Assembly: GCF_037975245.1 (NCBI RefSeq)
Contig: NC_092564.1
Span: forward strand, 238,601-302,600
Direction of reading: 5' to 3'
From: Apostichopus japonicus
Taxonomy: Eukaryota; Echinodermata; Holothuroidea; Aspidochirotida; Stichopodidae
DNA: 64,000 bases
Part shown: positions 44,011 through 56,544 of the stretch, piece by piece
Layout: every line of letters begins with the position of its first letter
How positions within the stretch are numbered: the first letter of the stretch is position 1
Notes under the pieces: model-generated
What the model was told of the DNA's origin: nothing
Seen by the model: only the letters and a program-made list of their open reading frames with translations
The model's database searches: none
Translations under genes and position numbers: made by a program

Positions 44011-45555
44011 ATACATTCTTATAATTTCTTTGTGTTATGTCTAGTTTTCATGTTCTCATAGTCATTTCAAGCACACATTGATCATTTAGATCTGTAACAA
44101 TCTTTTGGCACAAGTCATCACACACTCATGTTATTAAGTAATAAATATTTCTGTAATACCAAGCCTTTAAATTGGACTTCAAATAACTATGGCAACAGCA
44201 TGAAACAACATCCATGGGCTTGTTATTTTCTGTGGATATGATAGGGCCTAAAGGAACATGACAGGACCAAGATGCTTAGAGACAAATTTCACCCACCAGT
44301 TCACTCAGTAGCCCCTTGCTGGGAATGAACTATCCCTGGATATTATGACAAATCCCTGAATACATTTGAGATGTTTAACAGTACATTCCTCTTTAGTATA
44401 TTACATGGGTCTTTTCCAGAAGGCCCCCCTGGTGATGTCATCAGGTCATGACACAGGACAGATCCATGGTGAGCTACCCCAATGCTAGCCCATCTGCTTT
44501 CTTCACAAAGAAAAACATGCTATTTTCAAACAAGGCCTTTGATAAATCTGTCAATTTTGGTTATCTTCAAAGATTTAACCAGCAGTCAAGTTACAGAATG
44601 CATATAAAAACACTGGGAATCAATACCAGGCTTCAAAAAAATGGGTACATCAGGCTTATTTTCATGGTACAATGAAAAGGTCCATATCCTTAGCATGGTC
44701 AATAAAGTTCTAATAGAAAAGGTAGCTGTCAAATATGACTGCAAAAAGGATGCACCAATCTTTCATAATTATTAAAACATTTAACCATATTTGGTAGAAA
44801 TGCGATATTGTTATAAGATCAAATATTGGTAGAAATGCAATAAATTGGTTATAAGATCAAATGAAACATTGAAATGGAACATCAAGTTTGCTTTAACCAG
44901 CCATGTATAAATGAGACAGCCACACAACAATTAATGTTCATTGCTATTGTTGCTCATTTTTCTTGTCTATGGTTAGTGTTTTCCTATAACAAGGTAAAAA
45001 TAATTGGCAAGAGACAATACTCACATCATCTGGTTTAAACCTAAGGTCACAGGATTATTGCTTTTAAGTGGCTGTTCACTTGTAGTAATTAGCAAACCCC
45101 AAAATGTACTATGAATTATTTCTTTAAACAATAATCTAACATAGAAAAGATTACAAGCAACTCTTAAAAGATGAAAAGAATTTAAACATTTCTCATAACT
45201 TTCATTTGAAAAACTCTTTATTCAAAGTACGGTAGTTTAAAGTCTGAGTCAAAAACTGTCAATTTCAACAAGTGATAACACTATCCTCATACAAATGTGG
45301 ATCTTCTAACCCTTAGCTAAGTCTAGCTGATGATGTAGGCCATTGTCTAAGCTTCTGAGAGGACAGAGGTACTATGGAAGTGTTAGCAGTGAAACAAAAG
45401 TGTCAAGATATATTAACCTTACTTAAAAGGAATCTATATGCTATAAGCTATGCTATATATGCTATGCTATAATACCTTTCTTACTAACACATCCAGGGCT
45501 GTTTTAAGTATTTAAAGATCATATCATGTCAACTTGAAAATGAGCAAAGAAGTGC
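44011..45555. other. stretch without a supported gene
   Basis: A diverged tandem duplication of about 37 bp (TTGGTAGAAATGC...TTATAAGATCAAAT) is at 44792-44862. The plus frame 44448-44675 has no domain. Confidence 0.4.
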
Positions 45556-45559
45556 ACCA

Positions 45560-46215
45560 ATTACCATAAAACCTTAAAACCTCAATTCTCATTGGTTCGC
45601 AACATTATACTCTAGATGGATCATGAAAAAAGACAGGCCATTTGAGATAACCTGTTGATCCCTTGATCCAATTTTGAGGTCATTTGAGATAACCTGTTCC
45701 TTTCTCAAAGCTCAGAGGGTGAAAACCAATAAGGGCTACTACCTTGAGTGTGTTTCAAGTACCCAACACAAGAGTATCAACTATTTGAAGCAGAAAAGAT
45801 CACTTTACATCTATTTTTTATTGGGTCTGCTCACTAAACTGAACTGAAATTGACCAAACTACTGTATGTTCACTACATGAAAATCATAACATGAACTCAC
45901 AGATTCATTGTAGCTTTAATTTTGGAGTTAACATGTTTCCAAAAATTACATACTTTGACACATTTTGACATCATGTGAACTTTGACCTCTACCAATTTTG
46001 ATAGGGTTCTTGCACTCACTAAGTAGGTTCTACATCAATAAGTATGATGTTCACAAAGATGTACTTTTTGAGTTATCATGTTTACAAAGTTTTCAGACTT
46101 TGACCTAGAGCTGTTGACCCCAAATGGCCATTTAACTCCACAGAAAAGAATAGGATTTTTGCAAGCGCCATCACCATCGCATATGTTCCTTCTGCCTCTG
46201 GCAAGGAATAAAAAA
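45560..46215 (+). repeat. partial composite DR1-module repeat
   Basis: It matches the later part of 32457-33690 ('CTCAGAGGGTGAAA', 'GACCAAACTACTG', 'GAGTTAACATGTTTCC', then 'AACTTTGACCTCTACC'). It ends 'GCGCCATCACCATCGCATATG' and 'TTCCTTCTGCCTCTGGCAAGGAA', the same inverted-repeat ending as near 33640. Confidence 0.7.
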
Positions 46216-47657
46216 ACTAAAAAAGCATGCAGTTTTTATTCCTTTACAAAGCTGACTTTACTTGTACATTCAGTCAAACCTACATATGTTAGTGCTGAAA
46301 GCCTTCTACCTACACATCTATATTCATAATAAATGATATTTACTTAACTCTCTATACACTATCACATCAAACTATACCACAAGCCTCACTGAGGCTATTT
46401 CAGTAATACATCCATCCATTTCATGTGATCTTTGTTCTGGATTACCTATTATATCTATCTTACCTGCTCATACCACTGGCTCAATCTCTAATCATTCAAT
46501 ATAAAGAAAGATTCTTTCATATAAGCTGGGGGAAAAACAATTTCCTGACTGCAAACTGATGGCTTGTGATTTAGAATCTGAAATTTCTTATTCAAAACAC
46601 TGATACCTGTAGAGGCCAATGTTAAATACTTTCATTACCATGGCAAACAGGCTGAGGAAATCGATAACTGAAATGCTGTATGCAGGGGGAGTTTTGACAA
46701 GACCTTCCTGGTTGGTAGGTGTCAATGTCAGCAGCCAACCTGTCCAAGTAATTGTCAAACTTTATTTACTGAATCTATCACAGGGCAAACACAAGGCTGC
46801 ATTGAACATCACACAATGTCAGTTTGGTACACAATAGCAGTGCTCACTAAAAGCATTTCCATGAGATTTTATGTCAGACATACATTATACCTGGAACTCA
46901 CAATTTTCATTTATCTACATACTGTGTGTTTCCTGATTCCACAATGCAGAAAGAACATGTTTTGATCCTGAAGAATAGCTGCATGCCACCGTTGAGTACT
47001 TATCAATATATTTATTACATTTTCATTATAGACTTAGAGGCAAAGGGACAAAGATGCAAACAGACTATTATCTGATGTCAGGAACTACTGGATTGAAACA
47101 AGCAGCAAATCAATGCTGCAGAGACTCAAATGACCTTACATAACCCTTTGACCTTTACTTCCTACATTGCCCAAACCAGCCAAGACAAACATTGCTTAAA
47201 GCTCCCTCTTACTGATGAATAATAGCTGAGACCGTAAAGTTTAGGGAATTCAGACAAAGAAAAACATTACACCGTAAATTTTCTTTGAAACTATACTACA
47301 CTGCAGACCTAAGCTTAGATACATTTATCATTTCATGAGAGATAGGGACCAATTACTCGAAAGATTTGCAAAAAGTATTACAGCTTTACAATGTTAGGCA
47401 CTGTACTAAAAGGTTACCAGGACATTCTAGGCACAGAGGAATGTGGTGCTACGGTTGTGAGGAGACAGGTAAGCGAGAAGCGAAGTAAATTCATTCTAAC
47501 AACTGCAGTGAACCTGCATCTGATTACAATTATTTTGCATGTAAAATGGCAAAGTATTACATTAATTCAAGTTTTGATGCATATATTTCATGCCAAGATG
47601 ACTAGGTTAAGTAATGACACATATATTGGCACCGCTAATAAATGATCACAATTAGCA
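46216..47657. other. stretch without a supported gene
   Basis: A plus-strand frame 47391-47480 ends at a good donor (GAGACAG|GTAAGC, about 47469) but no partner exon is recognised. Frame 46619-46837 has no domain. Confidence 0.4.
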
Positions 47658-47665
47658 ATGATCAC

Positions 47666-49415
47666 TAGTGTTCAACCGATTAACCTAATCGGAATCGGAA
47701 TCGGTACGAATATTGCATAATCGGAACATAATCGGAATCGGTAAAAATTACGTGGAATACCAGTTATGTGATACCGATTATTCAAAAACATATGGAAGGT
47801 GAAAATATCATTATTCAAAAACATATGGAAGTTGAAAATATCAACTGATGTATTAGGTTTGTTCTTTTACTACGAAATATTAAAATAAGACACACTCGAT
47901 ACGTCTTTCACAGTGTATACTTTCATCAAATTAGGCTGCCAGGGTCGCCGATTTTGCTTCCCTCGTGGTTAGTGACTTCATATTTCTTGGCACAGTAAGC
48001 ATAGCAGCAATACCAATTTCGCGAATTAACGAATGTGCTGGACAGGGTCAGAAATAAGCGGGGGCGATGGGCGATTCGCCCTCGCAAGTGCTAAAAAGAC
48101 CTCCTAAAGCACAATTACGAGTGCGAAAAAGAAAAAAGAAATATAAGTAAATCGCCCTCGTTATATCAGGTGTCTGTGTAAAATTAATTGTTACATGCGT
48201 TTGCTTTAGCTAGGAATTGCAGTTGCAGCGCGAATCACACAAACAGTTTTCACATCCCTCATCAAATTTGAAGCAGTGCGAGAGGGTCGCGCACAATCAC
48301 CGGGAATTTCCCGTGGCAAATTACGGCCTGCACGAAGCAATTTCAGTACCAGCGAAAATAACCTAAAATCCTCACAAATCTCCAACCACATGGTAGCCTT
48401 ACTTCACACTAAGTCAACTGCATGGAAATCTAACCTTGCCATCTGTTTATTCGCTCCAGTTGTGTCGCAAATAAAAAATAAAAATATCCACGGAAACTGC
48501 AATCTTCGACCACATGTTAGCCTAACAACCACTCTAAGTCAATGGGAAATGTAGCCTAACAATCGGTTTGCAAAAAAAAAAAAAAAAAAAATGCGTAGCT
48601 TAGTTTACAACTTTCAGTTTGCTGGAAATCGGCATTTGTTTGTAAGGTACTGTAAGTGATATGTCTTAAAGAGGGAATGTTATATTTTATATTGGAGTAG
48701 TTTCTAGTTGTTATTATTTCTTTACATCAATCTGGTATTACATTTTAGAGTAATTTTAAAGAAGATACGATGATAAAATTTGCTTTTCAGTTTGATTGGC
48801 CTAAGCTTACATTTTCTAATTGAACCTGAATGGAGTTAAATAGGTAACGAATAGGTATGTTTAACTTCAAATTCGTAACATTTCTATTTGTCCTTAAACG
48901 GTATAATACTGAAAATAAGTACAAAATAATGTCGGAATGAAGGCAATATGTCATTAAAATTTACACTTTGGTAAAGATTGAAGATGGATGGTTTGTCTGA
49001 GATACTTTTTGAGATGGATATTTTGAGTAACTATTCTTAACCCATTTCAAGCCATTAACAGGTGACATTCCCGTCGAGGTGGTTAGGCCATTCCCTTAGC
49101 ACAGTGCTGACTAGGTAGGATGTCATATTTCTGTATTTTGGAAATTAAAAAAAAAATACTTTTTTTTTTCTTTCCGAGAAACTCCAGAGGTAATTTGGTT
49201 CATACAAAATGATACCTTAGAGCATTGTATAACAACGAAGCAAAAGGAAACAGGGAAAAATCACAACAATAACTGTTGCTGTCAGACTTTATTGCCGATT
49301 TTGTATAGACGGGATATTTTCTCATTTTCAAATAATCGGAATCGGAATCGGTACAATTATGAAAAAAATAATCGGTAATCGGTATTTTATGTTATGCATA
49401 ATCGGTTGAACACTA
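47666..49415. mobile_element. Non-autonomous hAT-like element, copy 2 (1750 bp)
   Basis: The ends TAGTGTTCAACCGATTA and ATCGGTTGAACACTA are inverted repeats with AATCGG-rich subterminal sequence. The perfect 8-bp duplication ATGATCAC flanks it (47658-47665 and 49416-49423). Most of its length matches copy 1 (14279-15585) closely. Extra segments are about 245 bp of left interior and about 183 bp at 48029-48211. No transposase frame was found. Confidence 0.93.
48029..48211. mobile_element. insertion inside hAT copy 2
   Basis: Copy 1 reads straight through (GCGAATTA-GGAATTGC) where copy 2 has about 183 extra bases including 'CAGGGTCAGAAATAAGCGG' and two 'TCGCCCTCG' words. It may be a small MITE inserted into, or lost from, one copy; no clear target duplication was seen. 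Confidence 0.5.
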
Positions 49416-49663
49416 ATGATCACATTTAATTTTTGCAACAAAGTCAGTCCACTATCCCTCTTAGAAACTCCTATAATTATCACTCATTGATAAGAAGTAT
49501 AATCCTAAGTTTTCTTGATGCCATAATGTCTCCCTGAAGCTTGGTTTCTTGTTTTCTTTTGTAGACCAAGCTTGGTAATTATGCCACCTCTTCCAAGGAT
49601 GCTAATTGTTTGTTTGTAGGCTGTTCTAACCCTATTGCCCTAAAACTAACACCACACTGACCT

Positions 49664-49731
49664 AGACCCACTTGATAAATACCCACACCCACTTGATAAA
49701 TACCCAGACCCACTTGATAAATACCCAGACC
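49664..49731 (+). repeat. 21-bp tandem repeat, three units
   Basis: AGACCCACTTGATAAATACCC is repeated three times with single substitutions. As 21 is a multiple of 3, a short minus frame with G-I-Y-Q-V-G-L repeats stays open (49579-49791). Confidence 0.9.
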
Positions 49732-49821
49732 AGCAATCAATCTCAATCCATCCAACATCAATTGCAGATCAAAGAAGCTGAATGAATACACTTTGAGTTG
49801 ATACTGTTAGATTCTACATAG

Positions 49822-49905
49822 AATAATGATAATAATGTGGATTTATAATGCGCACAAACTCCACCAACAGGTGTTCGAGGCGCAATACAATATCTTAACA
49901 AGAGC
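49822..49905 (-). mobile_element. L2/CR1-like LINE 3' tail, minus strand
   Basis: Read on the minus strand it ends 'GTGCGCATTATAAATCC' and then ATTATTATCATTATT, like the GGCGCTATATAA-(TTA)n tail at 32318-32450. Confidence 0.6.
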
Positions 49906-51380
49906 CCAAGGGCACTGTGGTTCCTTGCGTAGGGGTATATTTTACAATACACATTATCATAGCAAGATTGGGCTCAAATAGTCCAAGTAATTGTGGTCCT
50001 ACATGTTCCCATAAAGTAACCAACACTATAGCCAACACTTTTGTGATCACAAGTTGTGATCGGATTTTTTATCAGAAGGCACTTTTGAGATCTGAATATG
50101 GCGTCAAAAATGTAAGAAATATAAGGTCACCTACAAGTGGGTCAACAGATATGATAACATTGGTGACCTCAGATCACGTGACCTTTAAGTTTGAAAATGT
50201 CTCACCACCCCATTCACAACTTGTCCCAAAATATCAATCTTGTCAGACCTTGGCACTGGGAGTTAATTGCATTAAATGTCTAAAATTAACTTGTATAACT
50301 TCACACACAAAGGTCACCTGGGGTCAACCCATTGACATTTTTGATCGGTGAAACGTGAATGTAGCATCAAAACTATACAAATTCAAAAAAAAATTTCTTT
50401 GCCCATTTTCTCCCCCCAAAATACTAGTTTTTTAACCTTTGGTGACCTCGGATCATATGACCGTTAAGTTTGAAAATATTCCCCTATACCATTTGCAACT
50501 TGTCCCAAAATAGCAATCGTGTCACACCTTGGCACTGGGAGTTAGTGCATTAAATGTCTGAAAATTAACTTTGACGTTGTATAACTTCACACACAAAGCT
50601 CACCCGGGTGTCAACCCATTGACATTTTTGATCGGAAGGTAACTTTGAAATCTAGCATCAAAACCAAACATTTTCTTTTTCGCCCGTTTTCTCCCAAAAT
50701 AAGCACAATTTTTCTAATGTGACCTTTGACCTTTTGACCTAAGTTTCAGATGTAGTTTGATCTCCTGATTCCAAAAAACAACATGACAAGTCAATACAGC
50801 CATCCTAACTCTGACCGAAAACTTTGACCCCATATCACTTCGCACACGAAGGTCACACAGGGGTCAACCTATATATTTATGATCTGAAGGTACCTTTGAC
50901 ATCTGAAAATAGCATCGAAACTGTAAAAATCCCCAAAAAAGTTAAAGGTCACCAGAGGTCAAATTGAGGTCAAGGGTCACCCAGATGCGGGTCGACAATT
51001 GGATTACATTGAAGCAACCCCCAACCATAACGGACAATTCGTTCTCAAATTATCGCAAAAATACTAGTTTTTTAACATTAATTGACCTTTGGTGACCTTG
51101 GATCACATAAATGTTAAGTTTCAAAATGTTCCCCTAACCAGTTCACAACTTGTCCCAAAATATCAACCTTGTAGCACATTGGCACTGGGAGTTATTGCAG
51201 TTTTAATATTTTGGGTTTTTGGACCATAGCTGACCTTTGGTGACCTTTGTGGGCACCAAAAACAATAGGGCACACCTTCTCCATATGGCGGATCTATAGT
51301 CCAAGTTTGGCCTCAATCCAACTTTCCCTTATTGAGATAGAGCGTACCCAAGCAAGTGTCACAGATGCACACACAGACAC
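49899..51380 (+). repeat. GGTTCCTTGC element copy A, left part
   Basis: It starts CAAGAGCCCAAGGGCACTGT and has GGTTCCTTGC at 49919. The body is a string of modules ('GGTGACCTCAGATCACGTGACC', 'CACAACTTGTCCCAAAATATC', 'CTTGGCACTGGGAGTTA', 'ATAACTTCACACACAAAGGTCA') repeated about four times. Perfect TGACCTTTGACCT is at 50720-50732. Its right end is displaced to 55416-55483 by the hAT-like element, where GCAAGGAACC (55469-55478) mirrors the left end. Confidence 0.85.
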
Positions 51381-54300
51381 TAGTGCTGTGACCGATTAGC
51401 GAATACTCGCTAACCGCTCGCAATTCGCGATAAACAAATACTAAAAACACTCTTGCGAGTAATCGCTTTTACAAAAAAAATTTTTTTGAGACTATGTAAA
51501 CACACACATCATAAACTTAACATCAAGTTTCGCGGCAATTCAAAGTCATGTATAATCTTTTTAGATGATTCGAAAACAAGTTAACGATCTCATTCATACA
51601 CGAAATAAACATAACCTCAAGTTTCGCGGCAATTCAAAGTCATGTATAATCTTTTCATATACTCGAAAACGAGTTACCGATCTCATTCATGTTCCGCGGA
51701 CCGCAACAAAACCATAGCTAGGCCTGTACCGCAATCGCAGCTGCTTTACATAGCAGAGCTTCTATGGGTTAGAATAAACTGTGATGAAGAAAAGAGTCGG
51801 TAAACTCAGTATCGCACCAAGCCCAATTAATGACTTTCCAAACTATTCAACCACAGAGTTAGCATATACTTAAGCCGATAAGAATAAGAGTAACAAAGAA
51901 AACAGCGCTACTAGGAGCACAAACGATCGATACAATCAGTACAAAAACTTTAGTAAGGAAACTATATTAATTACGACAATGTGCCCCAGTCTGTTACTAT
52001 TTATACGAGTTCCTCCCGTTAAGCATTAAATTGAATGTAGGTAACAATCTATGAGAACTAGGTAGGCCTTGGCCGATCCTACCTCTCAGCCTACATCGAA
52101 AGATACGCCATATACACCTCGCAAAAAAACCATGATAACCGTATATGAAAAAAACAATATTTTGCACTTTAAGATCTGACTTCCCCCAAAACGAATGATA
52201 AGGTTTAGACCCAGTACTTCTTAATACATGAGATTCCATTTACTAGTCAGAAATTTTTTCTGAAGAAAAACCTTACGATATTTTTCACAAATATTGATGC
52301 TTAGATAAGTGCTTCCTCACAATCAACGAGCCGCCCCGAAATTCGCTCCGCTTACTTAAAACTTCTACACGTGGAAAAACCCGAGTTTTTACACACATAA
52401 TTCCCATTGACATTGGTCACGGAACATAAGTAGGTCATCGACATTCGAACTTGGCAACTTGCCCAAGTTCATCGCACCATGGGAACGACACTACACATTG
52501 AACACGATGGTACATTTTCCCGCCATCTGGACGCCGAGTGTAAATTTTGGTGTAATATGCAAATTATTAATGGTAGTGTACTGCGCGGTTAAAACTTAAC
52601 CTATTGCGACACACACAAATTTTGGGAAGCTGTTGTAGAAGTAACTTTTGCATCAAATGTAAAGTACTATAACGTACTATCATTTATAAAAGACTTTTTT
52701 TTTTACAAAAGAGGTTTTCTTCAGGTGGTAAGGAAAACAGGTGTTCCGGTGAACTCAATCTCTTTTAATACGGTAGTATTTGGATACTTCAAATGGCCAT
52801 GTACATGCAGTTTCTATTTCTCTCTAAGTAAGCTCTACTTAGCATTTTTATCCTTTGTGGATCTTTATTGGAATAAATACGAAATGTATTGTTTGACGCC
52901 AGTATTTAACGGTAAGCATTTTTTAAATTGTTGACTGAGCTTCAAAATCCATTTTCAAACAAGAGCCCAAGGACACTGTGGTTCCTTGCTTGGGGTATAT
53001 GACAATACACATAATATTATCAAGCAAGATTGGGCTCAAATAGTCCAAGTAATTGTGGTCCTACATGTTCCCATAAAGTAACCATCACTATAGCCAACAC
53101 TTTTGTGATCACAAAATGTGATCGGATTTTTGATCAAAAGTCACTTTTGAGATCTAAATAAGGCGTCGAAAATGTAAGAAATATAAGAGACCTACAAGCG
53201 TGTCAACAGATATGATAACATTGGTGACCTCAGATGACATGACCTTTAAGTTTCAAAATGTTCCACCACCCAATTCACAACTTGTTCCAAAATATCAACC
53301 ATGTCACACCTTGGCATTGAAATTTAATTGCATTAAATGTCTAAAAATTAACTTTGAACTTGTATGTACATAACTTCACACACAAAGGTCATCCGGAGGT
53401 CAACCAATTGACATATTTGATCGGTGAGACCTAAATAGAGCATGACTGTAAAAATTTAAACATTTTTTCTTTGCCCATTTTCTCCCCCCAAAATACTACT
53501 TTTTTAACATTAGCTGACCTTTGGTGACGTTGGATCACATGACCGTTAAGTTTGAAAATATTCCCCTATATACCATTTGCAACTTGTCCAAAAAATCAAC
53601 CTTATCACACCTTGGCACTGGGAGTTATTGCATTAAATGTCTGAAAATTAACTTTGACCTCATATAACTTCACACACGAAGGTCACACGGGTGTCAACCA
53701 ATTGACATTTATGATCAGAAGGTACCTTTAACATCTGAAAATAGCATAGAAACTGTAAAAATCCACAAAACACGAAAAGGTCACCAGAGGTCAAATTGAG
53801 GTCAAAGGTCACCCAGATGCGGGTCGACAATTGGATAACATTGAAGCAACTCTCAACCCTAACGGACATTTCGTTCTCAAGTTATCACAAAAATACTAGT
53901 TTTTTATCATTATTTGACCTTTGTTGACCTTCGATCACATTACCGTTATGTTTCGAAACGATCCCTTACCCCATTTACAACTACTCCCATAATATCAACC
54001 ATGTCGGACCCTGTCAATGGGAGTTATTGCTGTTTTTAATATATTGGTTTTTGGCATCTAACTGACCTTTGGTGACCTTTGCGGGCACCAAAAACAATAG
54101 GGATCTTCCTCTTACTATGGGCTATCCATCCACCAAGTTTGATCATGATACATCATTTCCTTATTGAGATATCGTGTACACAAGCCAAGCGTCACATACA
54201 CACACACACACATACACACATACACACACACACACGCCAAGTTGAACGCATAGGTTCCTTGCTTTGCAAAAAGCAAGGAACCAAAAAGTATGTGTTCATG

Positions 54301-55415
54301 AAGGTTTTATGAAATCGACATATAGCTAGGGTAGGAAAATATTAATTTAACCACATAAACGAAATTGTTTCTATCCAAATAAAATACATGTTTCTCGTAC
54401 TGAGATCTGGAAAAAAAACGGGCGGCCATTTTTCTTCTTTCCATCCGCTAATACTAGTTTGGAATATGTGGCAACCTTTACAAAATAATTTCAAAAGATA
54501 GCTTAGATTTCTTGTAATCCGAATAGAGACTTGGGAAGCAGGAAACAGGAGGCCCCTTGCGCGGATGAGAAACATGTTTTGTTTTTAACCGGCCCTGCTT
54601 CAAAGTCGTTGGGTGGAAGTTTTTTTTCTTTTTCATTCTGTTGGAACCAACGGTAAATTATGTAAAAAATTGACACAAGAAACGCTTAGTAATACTTTAT
54701 TATTTCTTCAAAATGTTGCCAACTATTCAAAGTAAACTTATACTCCGTCGAACATAACCTCTACAACTGAAAAAAAGTCGGGAAAAGAAACACTGAATAG
54801 ATACTCATTTAACGAAAAACAGTTATAAGTTCTATGCCGGCAAACACTTCGCTGCTAGGTGAATATCACTTCTTAAACTACGATTTAAGAAACGGCTGTT
54901 ACAAACATCTCACTAATTCTTTCAGCGACTTTAATCCTATTCATTGAGCACAATGGCATTTCTTGCGTATAAACTCGTACAGGGATTTTACGAGGTGTCT
55001 ACGCGGCAATTTGTTTGTCAACGAGTTCATACGCGATTGTACGTGTTTATACGTCTTTATACGATTCTGTGCACGTACACATGTCCAGTTATACGTGAGC
55101 GGTACTGTATGGTCGCATCCGTATAATCTGTTTTAAAATTATTTTAGATTTTTCCAGTTACCTTGTTTTTACCTTTTTGTAAGTGTTTTTCTGAAAAATT
55201 CCTATGTTTCTTGTCATGAATTGAACATTTTTTGTTGACGCGTACTATTGTTACATCTGTACCAGTTGCGCGAATTTTTTTATTTTTTAGGTAACAAAAC
55301 TTTCATAGTTTGATTTTTTTATTTTTTAGCGGCACTTATCGCGATTACTCGCTAACCGCTCGCATCAAATTTGCGAGTACTCATTTAGTAAAATTGCTAA
55401 TCGGTCACAGCACTA
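51381..55415. mobile_element. hAT-like element (4035 bp) inserted in copy A
   Basis: The ends TAGTGCTGTGACCGATTAGC and GCTAATCGGTCACAGCACTA are perfect 20-bp inverted repeats. The 8-bp duplication ACAGACAC flanks it exactly (51373-51380 and 55416-55423). Inner ends mirror too (CGAATACTCGCTAACCGCTCG against CGCGATTACTCGCTAACCGC). About 1.3 kb of its interior is a second-level insertion (52959-54286). Nothing recognisable as a transposase was seen in the remaining 2.7 kb, so it is probably non-autonomous. Confidence 0.95.
52959..54286 (+). repeat. GGTTCCTTGC element copy B, nested in the hAT-like element
   Basis: Same start (AAGAGCCCAAGGACACTGTGG), same module order and same end (GCAAGGAACCAAAAA) as copy A. 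GGTTCCTTGC near 52980 and GCAAGGAACC at 54273-54282 are its inverted termini. Perfect AGGTCAAAGGTCA is at 53799-53811. A CA microsatellite (about 54197-54235) precedes the end. Confidence 0.9.
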
Positions 55416-55483
55416 ACAGACACACAGACACACAGACCAACCTGACTACATAGGTTCCTTTTGCTAAAGCAAGGAACCAAAAA
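55416..55483 (+). repeat. GGTTCCTTGC element copy A, right end
   Basis: Begins with the ACAGACAC target duplication, continues CA-rich, 'CAACCTGACTACATAGGTTCC', and ends in GCAAGGAACCAAAAAC. It completes copy A when the 4-kb insertion is ignored. Confidence 0.85.
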
Positions 55484-55594
55484 CAACAACTTACTACAAA
55501 ATCAAAACTTTAGACTTAATCCTACAAACTTAAATACTACATCAAATAACATGAGGTAAACAGCAACACAGGCAATGCAATAAATGAACTGGCA

Positions 55595-56034
55595 GATTAT
55601 GGAATTGCTTGTGACATTAAATAAGTCTTCAGAGCTGTTTAGTACTGATTAACTGAAAAAAGATTTAACCTGTGATGGAAATGAGTTCCAGAGATGTGGG
55701 GCTGCGACAGAAACAGCCTTATGCCCCATGTACGTTTGGATCTCGGTTCACAGAGAAGAGACATATTGCTGGAACGGAGTGCACAAGGAGGGTTATATGG
55801 TGTAAGAAGAGCATCTATTTATTCTGGTGCAAGATCATTTAGTGTCTTGAACACAATGAGCATTAACTTATACACAATTCTATAACCAACCGGCAACCAA
55901 TGTAACTCATAGAAAACAGGAGCAATGTGGGATGATTTCTTAGTCAAGGTGACCAAGCATGCAGCAGCATTTTGGACGCACTGAAGATGATCAATTTGAT
56001 CTTGAGGGAGGCCAAACAAAAGTGAGTTTCCCAT
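55595..56034 (-). mobile_element. L2/CR1-like LINE fragment, minus strand
   Basis: The minus frame 56034-55819 gives 'NSLLFGLPQDQIDHLQCVQ', then 'NAAACLV', 'HIAPVFYELHWLPV', 'RI-YKLMLIVFKTLNDLAP', the conserved C-terminal part of non-LTR RT proteins. After a stop, another frame gives 'YMGHKAVSVAAPHLWNSFPS' and a decayed L-K-T-Y-L. It is related to, but not the same as, the copy at 18345-18880. Confidence 0.85.
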
Positions 56035-56039
56035 GTCAC

Positions 56040-56540
56040 ACAGAATACACTTTACTTAGAATATTGGGCCTGACATGTTCATGACCAATTACAGTATTTG
56101 AATAAACCTTCACTAGTCAGAATTTTGTCATTCCAAAATACATTAAAAACATATTCACATTATTTAGTAATTTGCAGCCTCATCCAAAGATACTATAGCC
56201 TACAATAATGGTATATAGTAATGCTGAGTCAGCCAAACCAGGGAAGAGGTGAGACACCTTTAGCCAAAAAGTTCAAGTGTCACTTTATGTAGCAGCGCCA
56301 ATTTTTTTTTTAAAGCTTGCATTGGAGTGTGAAATTTAGCTTAGGCAAGTAGAAAATACACAAGGCATGACAATTTGCCAAGAGAGTAAAGGGCTGGTCA
56401 AAACACTGGGTATTCATTCAGTACCTTCATTATAGACTTAAGAGACTTTGGAGTCAAGTACTCGCGGCCCAGGAGTCAGTGGCTCAGAATAGCGCCACAA
56501 CTCCATTGTCATTCAACACATTGACAAAAACCAGAGGTAA
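56040..56540. other. stretch without a supported gene
   Basis: AT-rich; no frames or repeats recognised. Confidence 0.45.
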
Positions 56541-56544
56541 ACCC

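Noticed and set aside
45030-45046. Minus-strand microexon-like segment between CCTTAG and GTGAGT
   Set aside because: Does not carry the phase or residues needed for CFAP410 exon 1 and has no other support.
54079-54312. ORF with a His-Thr-rich stretch
   Set aside because: Product of the CA microsatellite at the end of repeat copy B.
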